Shown one piece after another: positions 1 to 5,141 of a stretch of 5,141 nt of DNA (the first letter of the stretch is position 1; every line of letters begins with the position of its first letter). Position numbers and translations under genes: made by a program. Below the pieces are notes generated by a model that saw only the letters and a list, made by a program, of their open reading frames with translations, was not told the DNA's origin and made no database searches. The stretch is from Actinomycetota bacterium (lineage in GTDB: Bacteria > Actinomycetota > Thermoleophilia > Solirubrobacterales > Solirubrobacteraceae), in contig SYBY01000160.1 of assembly GCA_005788585.1 (NCBI GenBank), forward strand, positions 1 through 5,141, in the 5' to 3' direction.

Positions 1-1
1 C

Positions 2-811
2 TCCGAGGCCGCGTTCGTCGGCGCGGGGATCGGCGCGGCCATGGGCGGGATGCGCCCCATCGTCGAGGTCATGACGGTGAACTTCAGCCTGCTCGCGCTC
101 GACCAGATCGTCAACAACGCCGCGACGATCCCGCACATGTCCGGCGGGCAGGTCCAGGTGCCGCTCGTCGTGCGGATGACGACCGGAGCCGGGCGGCAGC
201 TCGCCGCGCAGCACTCCCACAGCCTGGAGGGCTGGTACGCGCACGTGCCCGGACTGAAGGTCCTCGCTCCGGCGACGGTCGCCGACGCGCGCTGGATGCT
301 CGGTCCCGCGCTGGCCGACCCGAACCCCGTCATCGTCTTCGAGCACGGGTCGTTGTACAACCGCGAGGACGCGATCGGCGAGGAGGACGCGGCCGCGGAC
401 ATCACCCGTGCGGCGATCCGCCGGCCGGGCCGCGATCTCACGCTCATCGCGTACGGGCAGTCGGTGTGGACGGCGCTGGAGGCGGCCGAGGTGCTCGCGA
501 CCGAGGGGGTCGAGGCCGAGGTGCTCGACCTGCGGGTGCTGCGGCCACTCGACACGGACGCCATCGTCGGCTCGGTCACGCGGACGCACCGCGCGGTGGT
601 CGTCGACGAGATGTGGCGGACCGGCAGTCTCGCCGCCGAGGTCAGCGCGGTGCTCACCGAGCAGGCGTTCTACGAGCTCGACGCGCCCGTCGGACGGGTG
701 TGCACCGAGGAGCTGCCGATCCCGTACGCCGGCCACCTCGAGCAGGCGGCGCTGCCGAACACCGCGAGGGTGCTCGCCGCGGCCAGGGAGGCGGTGGCCG
801 GCGATGGGTGA
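2..811 (+). CDS. 2-oxoacid dehydrogenase E1 component, beta subunit (5' truncated by window edge)
   Basis: This is the beta chain of a thiamine-diphosphate-dependent 2-oxoacid dehydrogenase (pyruvate/acetoin type, pdhB-like). With an alpha chain it decarboxylates the 2-oxo acid and acylates the E2 lipoyl group in the cytoplasm. The frame is open from the first full codon, so the true start lies upstream. An internal ATG at 41 falls inside a conserved block and is not the start. The first visible codons read [19 protein letters not shown]. In the human E1 beta family the Glu of this 'SE' contacts the cofactor. The block AAQHSH carries the conserved active-site His at 212-214. The C-terminal transketolase-like domain starts near 428 and includes [19 protein letters not shown]. 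About 269 residues are visible, against roughly 325 for the family, so about 55 are missing. It overlaps the E2 gene by 8 nt. The family is certain. The substrate (pyruvate, acetoin, branched-chain acid or a ketose) is not. Confidence 0.93.
   Translation, partial: SEAAFVGAGIGAAMGGMRPIVEVMTVNFSLLALDQIVNNAATIPHMSGGQVQVPLVVRMTTGAGRQLAAQHSHSLEGWYAHVPGLKVLAPATVADARWMLGPALADPNPVIVFEHGSLYNREDAIGEEDAAADITRAAIRRPGRDLTLIAYGQSVWTALEAAEVLATEGVEAEVLDLRVLRPLDTDAIVGSVTRTHRAVVVDEMWRTGSLAAEVSAVLTEQAFYELDAPVGRVCTEELPIPYAGHLEQAALPNTARVLAAAREAVAGDG
785..791 (+). promoter_or_regulatory. Ribosome binding site for the E2 gene
   Basis: The purine run AGGGAGG lies inside the end of the E1 beta gene, 12 nt before the ATG at 804. 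This spacing is a little long but usable. It supports starting E2 at 804 rather than further upstream in the same open frame, where the translation is low-complexity and Arg-rich. Confidence 0.5.
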
Positions 812-2033
812 CTTCCTGATGCCGACGCTCGGCGCCGACATGACCGAGGGCAAGATCGTCACGTGGCTCGTGGGGCCCGGGGACGAGGTGCATCACGGCG
901 ACATCGTGGCGACGGTGGACACGTCCAAAGCGGAGATCGACGTGGAGATCTTCGAGGACGGCGTCGTCGAGGAGCTGCTCGTCGGGGTCGGCGAGAAGGT
1001 GCCGGTGGGCACGCCGCTGGCGCGGATCGCGGCCGTCGGAGCCGAGCGCGAGCCGGTCACTCCGGTCGCTCCGGCCGCGCCGCCGCCCCCGCCCCCGGTC
1101 CCGGCCCCGGCGATCGCTGCGCCCACCTCGGCGCCCGCGTCCGCGCCGTCGCCCACCCCGCCCGCGTCGACCGACGGACACCGGACGCGCATCTCACCGC
1201 TGGCGCGCCGGGTCGCCGCGGACCTCGGCGTCGACCCGCGGACCGTCACCGGAACCGGGCCGCACGGGTCTGTCGTCCGCGCTGACATCGAACGCGCCGC
1301 AGGGAAGACCGCCGCACCGCCCGCGCCGGCCCCCGAGCCGCCGCCACCACCACCGGAGGCACCCGATCGCGCCGCGGCGATGCGGCAGGCCATCGGGGCG
1401 CTCATGTCGCGGTCCAAGCGCGAGATCCCCCACTACCACCTCGCCCTCGACATCGACCTGCACCGCACCGAGCAGTGGCTGACCCGCCACAACGAGGACC
1501 TTCCGCTGGCCCAGCGCCTGACCGCCGCGGGCGTCCTGCTGGCCGCCACCGCGCGCGCCGCGGCACGGCACGCCGACATGAACGGCCACTACGCCGACGG
1601 CGCGTTCTCGCCGGCCGACGGCGTCCATCTCGGGGTCGCGATCTCACTGCGCGGAGGCGGACTCCTCACCCCGGCGATCAAGCACGCCGACACCCTGGCG
1701 CTGGAGGACCTGATGGCCCGTCTGCGCGACGTCGTCCAGCGCGCGCGCACTGGCGGGCTGCGCGCCTCCGAACTGGCCGCCCCGACGCTGACCGTCACCG
1801 ACCTCGGCGACCGGGGCGTGGACCTGGTCCACGGCGTGATCTATCCGCCGCAGGTCGCGCTGGTCGGGTTCGGCGCGGTGCGGCCCCGGCCATGGGCCGA
1901 CGGTGACGCGCTCGCCGTGCGCCCGGTCGTGACGGCCACGCTGGCTGCCGACCACCGCGTCAGCGACGGACACCGCGGCGCGCTGTTCCTGCGAGACATC
2001 GGGCGCCTCGTTCAGGCACCGGAGGAGCTGTGA
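804..2033 (+). CDS. Dihydrolipoamide acyltransferase (E2) of a 2-oxoacid dehydrogenase complex
   Basis: This is the core acyltransferase of 409 residues, which takes an acyl group from E1 on a swinging lipoyl arm and passes it to an acceptor thiol, normally CoA. Residues 1-78 form one lipoyl domain, with the modified lysine predicted at Lys42 in DTSKA. A Pro/Ala linker follows to about 126. Residues 129-166 are the peripheral subunit-binding domain ([17 protein letters not shown], then [14 protein letters not shown]). A second Pro-rich linker ends near 188. Residues 190-409 are the catalytic domain, with the active-site motif DHRVSDG giving His384 and Asp388. The core has VTDLGDRG and [11 protein letters not shown], where pyruvate dehydrogenase E2 enzymes usually have a version with Asn before LG. 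The start ATG at 804 overlaps the E1 beta stop, and the protein begins directly with the lipoyl fold. The family is secure. The acyl group and the acceptor are open, because an ACP gene follows directly. It is pdhC-like in conventional naming. Confidence 0.94.
   Translation: MGDFLMPTLGADMTEGKIVTWLVGPGDEVHHGDIVATVDTSKAEIDVEIFEDGVVEELLVGVGEKVPVGTPLARIAAVGAEREPVTPVAPAAPPPPPPVPAPAIAAPTSAPASAPSPTPPASTDGHRTRISPLARRVAADLGVDPRTVTGTGPHGSVVRADIERAAGKTAAPPAPAPEPPPPPPEAPDRAAAMRQAIGALMSRSKREIPHYHLALDIDLHRTEQWLTRHNEDLPLAQRLTAAGVLLAATARAAARHADMNGHYADGAFSPADGVHLGVAISLRGGGLLTPAIKHADTLALEDLMARLRDVVQRARTGGLRASELAAPTLTVTDLGDRGVDLVHGVIYPPQVALVGFGAVRPRPWADGDALAVRPVVTATLAADHRVSDGHRGALFLRDIGRLVQAPEEL
2021..2027 (+). 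promoter_or_regulatory. Ribosome binding site for the ACP gene, inside the end of E2
   Basis: GGAGGAG lies just before the GTG at 2030, leaving only 2-4 nt of spacing. With the overlapping GTGA stop/start, this suggests that ribosomes finishing E2 re-initiate on the ACP. It also fixes GTG 2030 as the start, since no other start gives a full carrier domain. Confidence 0.5.
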
Positions 2034-2275
2034 GCGACGACCTGCGCACCCTGATCATCCAGGCGCTCGTCGAGGTCGCGCCCGAGATCGACCCCGGCGA
2101 CGTCCGCGACGACGAACCGGTGCAGGAGCAGTTCGATCTCGACTCGATGGACTTCCTCGCCTTCCTCGAAGGGGTCGCGGCGCGCACCGGTGTCGAGATC
2201 CCGGAGCGCGCCTACCGCGACGTCGAGACGATCCGCGGGTGCGTGACGTACGTTGCCGGAGCCGGACACGCCTGA
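2030..2275 (+). CDS. Acyl carrier protein (phosphopantetheine-binding), coupled to the E2 gene
   Basis: This small acidic free-standing acyl carrier protein has 81 residues. The carrier fold is recognisable: helix I at about residues 3-17, a loop with DPGDVRDDEPVQEQFDLDSMD, then helices II and III. The phosphopantetheine attachment site is predicted at Ser39 in the DSMD motif, where most ACPs have DSL. Helix II reads DSMDFLAFLEGVAARTGVEI, which fits the family. The length is normal for a fatty-acid or secondary-metabolite ACP. GTG is used as the start and overlaps the E2 stop by 4 nt, so the gene is almost certainly the last of the E1-E2 operon. No ketosynthase, adenylation or phosphopantetheinyl transferase gene is visible nearby, so it is unlikely to be the ordinary fatty-acid AcpP. 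I infer that it receives an acyl group from E2 or takes part in lipoyl supply. The sequence does not decide between these. Confidence 0.88.
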   Translation: MSDDLRTLIIQALVEVAPEIDPGDVRDDEPVQEQFDLDSMDFLAFLEGVAARTGVEIPERAYRDVETIRGCVTYVAGAGHA

Positions 2276-2297
2276 CCGATCGCCGTGACAGACCTGC

Positions 2298-2326
2298 TTC
2301 ACCAAAACGGGAGTCCAAGGTATGGT
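2298..2326 (+). promoter_or_regulatory. Possible sigma-70-type promoter before or overlapping the kinase start
   Basis: The short gap after the ACP gene contains TTCACC at 2298-2303, a 17-nt spacer, and TATGGT at 2321-2326. These resemble -35 and -10 elements, and the patch is less GC-rich than its surroundings. If it is real, transcription would begin near 2333, inside the first codons of the kinase as called, and translation would then start at the in-frame ATG at 2349. A single match of this quality can arise by chance. Confidence 0.25.
2309..2313 (+). promoter_or_regulatory. Ribosome binding site for the histidine kinase
   Basis: GGGAG stands 8 nt before the ATG at 2322, a normal spacing, and favours that start. 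An in-frame GTG at 2325 (served by AAGG at 2317-2320) and an in-frame ATG at 2349 are the alternatives. The latter has no clear purine run before it. Confidence 0.4.
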
Positions 2327-4046
2327 GGGTCAGTCTCCGGACCGCACGATGCGCGAACACCAGTACCAGCAACTTCTCTCGGTCGGGAGGACACTCGTCG
2401 AGACCGTCGAGCCGGAGCGCGTCCTCGAGCGGCTCCTCGACGTGGCTCGCGACGTCACGGGGGCGCAGTACGCGGCGCTGGGGGTCCTCGACCCGTCGCG
2501 CGTGCGCCTGAGCCGCTTTCTCACCTCGGGCATCGATCCTGCGGAGCGCGAGCGTATCGGCGAGCTGCCGCAGGGGCGGGGGGTGCTGGGCGAGCTCATC
2601 AGGCATCCCGAGCCTTTGCGCCTCAACAACGTCGGCGAGCATCCGAGCTCCTACGGCTTCCCTCCCGGGCACCCGGAGATGTCGTCCTTTCTCGGGGTCC
2701 CGGTCGTGATCGCCGGCGAGCCGTACGGCAACCTCTACCTGACCGAGAAGGCCGGTGGCCCGTTCGACGCCGATGATGAGGAGGCGACGATCATCATCGC
2801 GGAGTGGGCCGCCGTCGCGATCCAGAACGCGCGGCTGCACGACGACGTGACCCAGCGCAAGAACGAACTCGAGCGCACGGTCAGCACGCTGGAGACCACC
2901 ACGTCCATCGCAAAGGCGCTCGCGGGCGAGACGGACCTCGACCGGGTGCTCGAGCTCATCGCCAAGCGCGGGCGCGCGGTCGTCGACGCGCGCCTGCTGC
3001 TCATCACCCTGCTCACGCCGGACGGCGTGGCCGTCGCTGCGGCGGCGGGCCAGGGAGCCCGGGAGGTGCGAGATCTCACGATCCCCGAGCGCGACTCCGC
3101 GACGGCCCAGGTCCTCGCGTCGCGCAAGCCGCTGCGCATCACCCACCACGACGCGGTCCCGATCGTCCGCGCGAGCGGCGAGCTCGCAGGCCAGGAGCAC
3201 GAGACCGCCCTCGTCGTCCCGCTGATCTTCCGCAACCGGGGCATCGGCGCTCTCGCGGCGCTCGACTGCATGTCCGGCACTGCGTTCACCTCGGACGATG
3301 AGCGGCTGCTCGAGGCCTTCGCCGACAGCGCCGCAACCGCCGTCGGCACCGCCCAGACGGTCACCGTCGAGCAGCGCCGGCGGGCGATCCGCGCAGCCGA
3401 GGGCGAGCGGCGCCGGTGGGCCCGTGAGCTGCACGACGAGACGCTCCAGGAGCTGGCGGCGCTGCGACTGTCGCTCTCGCTCGGGCAGCGCGCCGGCTCG
3501 GTCGAGGAGCTCCGCACCGCGATGCGCAGCGCGATGGGCGATCTCGACGAGCGGATCAGCTCACTGCGCGCGCTGATCGCCGACCTGCGCCCGCCGGCGC
3601 TGGACGAGCTGGGTGTGGAGTCCGCGATCGAAGGTCTGGTCCGCCGGGTCGAGAGCCGCGGTCTGGAGATCGACCTGACGATGGACCTCGCCTACGAGCG
3701 CGGTGATGCGCACACGCGGCACACGGCCGAGCTGGAGGATGCGATCTACCGCCTCGTGCAGGAGGCGCTGACGAACGTCGTCAAACACGCGGACGCCAGC
3801 GCCGCGCGCGTGCTCCTGCGCGAGGACGCGGCCCACATCGAGCTCGAGATCACCGACGACGGGCGCGGATTCACCGCCGATGACGTCGGGGAGGGGTACG
3901 GGCTCATCGGGATGCGTGAGCGGGTCGAGCTGCTCGGTGGGACGCTCGACGTCGGTCCCCGCCCGCGTGGTGGCACGTGTGTCCACGTCTGCCTGCCCGG
4001 CGAGCCGCGTGGTGCAGGGCTCACGCCGCACGCCGCATCGTCCTGA
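2322..4046 (+). CDS. GAF-GAF sensor histidine kinase (NarL/DesK class, DevS/DosT-like)
   Basis: This is a 574-residue cytoplasmic sensor kinase with no hydrophobic membrane segment. Residues 15-172 form a first GAF domain that matches the mycobacterial oxygen/redox sensors DevS and DosT in several blocks: LPQGRGVLG, GFPPGHPEMSSFLGVP and GNLYLTEK. His117 in GFPPGHP falls where the heme-binding His149 of DevS lies, and Tyr139 where its distal-pocket Tyr171 lies. A helical linker at about 173-195 leads to a second, less conserved GAF domain (about 195-345). The HisKA_3 dimerisation domain (about 355-425) has the phosphoacceptor His371 in ARELHDETLQELAAL. The HATPase domain (about 460-560) shows the N box with Asn485 in EALTNVVKHA, the DDGRGF box at 512-517, and GYGLIGMRERV. 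All key catalytic residues are present. The partner should be a LuxR-type response regulator, but none lies in this window. Heme binding is inferred from alignment by eye. Confidence 0.92.
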   Translation: MVGQSPDRTMREHQYQQLLSVGRTLVETVEPERVLERLLDVARDVTGAQYAALGVLDPSRVRLSRFLTSGIDPAERERIGELPQGRGVLGELIRHPEPLRLNNVGEHPSSYGFPPGHPEMSSFLGVPVVIAGEPYGNLYLTEKAGGPFDADDEEATIIIAEWAAVAIQNARLHDDVTQRKNELERTVSTLETTTSIAKALAGETDLDRVLELIAKRGRAVVDARLLLITLLTPDGVAVAAAAGQGAREVRDLTIPERDSATAQVLASRKPLRITHHDAVPIVRASGELAGQEHETALVVPLIFRNRGIGALAALDCMSGTAFTSDDERLLEAFADSAATAVGTAQTVTVEQRRRAIRAAEGERRRWARELHDETLQELAALRLSLSLGQRAGSVEELRTAMRSAMGDLDERISSLRALIADLRPPALDELGVESAIEGLVRRVESRGLEIDLTMDLAYERGDAHTRHTAELEDAIYRLVQEALTNVVKHADASAARVLLREDAAHIELEITDDGRGFTADDVGEGYGLIGMRERVELLGGTLDVGPRPRGGTCVHVCLPGEPRGAGLTPHAASS

Positions 4047-4127
4047 CGCGACTACGGAGAACCACGGACGGCGGTCAGCGCTCAGCGCCGATGTGGGGGC
4101 GTCCTGACCCACCTACTGTTCGGTGCA
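4047..4127 (+). promoter_or_regulatory. Intergenic spacer, possible promoter for the stress protein gene
   Basis: This 81-nt spacer lies between the kinase and the stress protein gene. It has no ORF of interest and no hairpin followed by a T run. TACTGT at 4114-4119 has the TAnnnT form of a -10 element, and it would place the transcript start almost on the ATG at 4128. No convincing -35 match lies 16-18 nt before it. The ATG lacks a clear Shine-Dalgarno run, so a leaderless transcript, common in actinomycetes, is possible. The evidence is weak, and read-through from the kinase gene is equally possible. Confidence 0.2.
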
Positions 4128-4964
4128 ATGGATGGGCGATCTTTGGGTGGAGCGCCGACGTTCCTCGTCGGCATCGACGGCAGTGGGCCGGCGCTCGCCG
4201 CTGCGCGCTTCACCGCGGCCCTTGCGGAGGCCCGCGGCGCGGACGTCATGCTCGCGTCCGTGTACCCGCAGGACGCATCGCCCACGGCAGCGCGCATGGG
4301 CGTCGACGATGTGGACGTCAAGGGTGCCCGCCGGGCCGTGCACGCCGCGTCGTCGCCCGGTCGTGGGTTGCACGAGCTGGCCGAGCGTGAGCACGCGGAC
4401 ATGGTCGCCATCGGCGCGCCGCATCGGTATGGCGTCGGGCGGCTGAAGCCCGGAGGAGTCGCGGACCTGCTCCTGCACGGCACCGGCCGCCCCGTCCTGG
4501 TGGTGGGCTCCGACCTTCCCGCCGACGGGGTGCGGACCGTGGGCGTCGCGCACGCCGGTGACCCCGAGGGCGACGCGGCGCTGGCCGCGGGCGCCGCGTG
4601 GGCGGATGACCTCGGCGCCGAGCTCCGGCTCGTCAGCGTCGTCGAGCCGGGGCTCGCCGGTCCGTCGGCGCCCGACGAGCTCCGCGAGGGACGGCGCGTG
4701 GAGCGCCAGCATCGCCTCGCGGCACTCGCCCGTCGCCTCCCGAGACCGCCGCGATCCCACGCGCACGCGGTCGTCGCGCATCCGGGGCAGGCGCTCGTTC
4801 GCGAAGGGGACGACGTCGACCTCCTCGTCCTCGGATCGCGGGGGTACGGACCCCCGGGGAGCGTCCTGCTCGGCACCGTCTCCCGTCGCGTCGTGGCCCA
4901 CGCGCGGTGCCCGGTCCTCGTCGTCCCGCGCGCGGCGTCCGAGGCCCAGGTCGCCGTCGCCTAA
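4128..4964 (+). CDS. Tandem-domain universal stress protein (UspA family)
   Basis: This 278-residue protein has two UspA domains in tandem and no signal peptide or membrane segment. Domain 1 (about residues 11-127) opens with FLVGIDGSGPALAAARF, the usual first strand and Asp. Its nucleotide loop reads GAPHRYGVGRLKPGG at 96-110, which departs from the ATP-binding pattern G-2x-G-9x-G-(S/T). Domain 2 (about 135-270) has a perfect copy of that pattern: Gly236, Gly239, then Gly249-Thr250, followed by CPVLVVP. Domain 2 is therefore predicted to bind ATP and domain 1 may not. Two-domain proteins of this size include the mycobacterial Rv2623 and Rv2005c group, which respond to hypoxia and slow growth. 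The ATG at 4128 is the only start that gives a full domain 1 apart from a TTG five codons in. The gene lies downstream of a DevS-like kinase, which suggests a hypoxia or redox stress role, and its stop overlaps that of the minus-strand neighbour. Confidence 0.92.
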   Translation: MDGRSLGGAPTFLVGIDGSGPALAAARFTAALAEARGADVMLASVYPQDASPTAARMGVDDVDVKGARRAVHAASSPGRGLHELAEREHADMVAIGAPHRYGVGRLKPGGVADLLLHGTGRPVLVVGSDLPADGVRTVGVAHAGDPEGDAALAAGAAWADDLGAELRLVSVVEPGLAGPSAPDELREGRRVERQHRLAALARRLPRPPRSHAHAVVAHPGQALVREGDDVDLLVLGSRGYGPPGSVLLGTVSRRVVAHARCPVLVVPRAASEAQVAVA

Positions 4965-5141
4965 CCGCTCCGGGGGCCGGCCGGGATGATCCGGGCGGTT
5001 GGGCTGGGGAAGTGCACGACGATGTGCTCCTCGTCCCACTCGACGCGGTAGTGGCGGTGGCCGGGCTGCCCGAGCACCTCCAGGATGAGCCCGCGCCGGG
5101 GCGGGCCGTCGACGGTGCGCTCCTCGATCCAGTCGCCGGCC
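4961..5141 (-). CDS. DUF1918 domain protein (5' truncated by window edge)
   Basis: Reading the minus strand from the right edge gives 59 residues in frame and a TAG stop (CTA at 4961-4963 on the plus strand). The start lies beyond the window, probably only a few residues away. The visible part begins AGDWIEERTVDGPPRRGLIL and continues with EVLGQPGHRHYRVEWDEEH and FPSPTARIIPAGPRSG. This matches the DUF1918 pattern: an N-terminal GDW, then RRG-I-EV, then Y-VRW-D-EH and FPGPDA near the end. DUF1918 proteins are short, soluble, SH3-like beta-rich proteins of unknown function that occur in many copies in actinomycetes. The stop codon overlaps the stop of the convergent stress protein gene, leaving no room for a terminator between them. 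I recognised it by eye without a profile search. Confidence 0.8.
   Translation of the reverse strand, partial: AGDWIEERTVDGPPRRGLILEVLGQPGHRHYRVEWDEEHIVVHFPSPTARIIPAGPRSG

Noticed and set aside
408..803. Upstream extension of the E2 reading frame to an ATG at 408
   Set aside because: The extra 132 residues are Arg/Ser-rich low-complexity sequence in a shifted frame of the E1 beta gene. The lipoyl domain starts directly at the ATG at 804.
1080..1170. Repetitive Pro/Ala-coding tract in E2, considered as a DNA repeat
   Set aside because: It is the flexible linker between the lipoyl and subunit-binding domains, normal for E2 proteins. I saw no regular repeat unit at the DNA level.
2304..2326. 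Possible DosR-type operator in AACGGGAGTCCAAGG before the kinase
   Set aside because: It has some resemblance to a GGGACT half-site but no palindromic partner, so the match is no better than chance.
2055..3434. Long open frame on the minus strand (459 codons) opposite the ACP and kinase genes
   Set aside because: Its translation is Arg-, Gly- and Asp-rich without a recognisable fold, and it lies wholly antisense to two well-supported genes. Long antisense frames are expected where third positions are nearly all G or C.
4070..4089. Possible terminator hairpin (GGCG ... CGCC) after the kinase gene
   Set aside because: The stem is only 4 bp with a 12-nt loop and no T run follows. Such short GC pairings are common in this sequence.
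4113..5039. Minus-strand frame of 308 codons opposite the stress protein gene
   Set aside because: It is antisense to a clear UspA protein and has no recognisable domain. At its right end the real minus-strand gene (DUF1918) uses a different frame.

Overview
The window is strongly GC-rich and densely coded, with third codon positions nearly all G or C, and its genes overlap at stop/start junctions. A GAF-GAF histidine kinase of the DevS/DosT type, a tandem universal stress protein and a DUF1918 protein together point to a high-GC actinomycete. I suspect a soil lineage such as Solirubrobacterales, but the sequence here cannot settle the lineage.

Layout. Positions 2-2275 hold three plus-strand genes of one translationally coupled operon: the C-terminal part of a 2-oxoacid dehydrogenase E1 beta subunit (5' end outside the window), a complete single-lipoyl-domain E2 acyltransferase (804-2033), and a small free-standing acyl carrier protein (2030-2275). 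E1 beta and E2 overlap by 8 nt, E2 and the ACP by 4 nt. After a 46-nt gap comes a soluble sensor histidine kinase of the NarL/DesK type (2322-4046). After an 81-nt gap comes a two-domain universal stress protein (4128-4964). The right edge carries the C-terminal part of a DUF1918 protein on the minus strand (4961-5141). Its stop codon interlocks with the stop codon of the stress protein gene.

How the genes may work together. The first three genes suggest a thiamine-dependent decarboxylase or ketolase (E1) that passes an acyl group to the lipoyl arm of E2, with an ACP as possible final acceptor. Similar E1/E2/ACP sets load two-carbon units onto carrier proteins in quinocarcin and naphthyridinomycin biosynthesis. 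No E3 gene is visible. The kinase has a histidine at the position that binds heme in mycobacterial DevS/DosT, so it may sense O2, NO, CO or redox state. Its neighbour is a tandem universal stress protein, a class that belongs to the DosR regulon in mycobacteria. No response regulator lies within the window. The main points for follow-up are the E1-E2-ACP cassette and the possible heme-sensing kinase.
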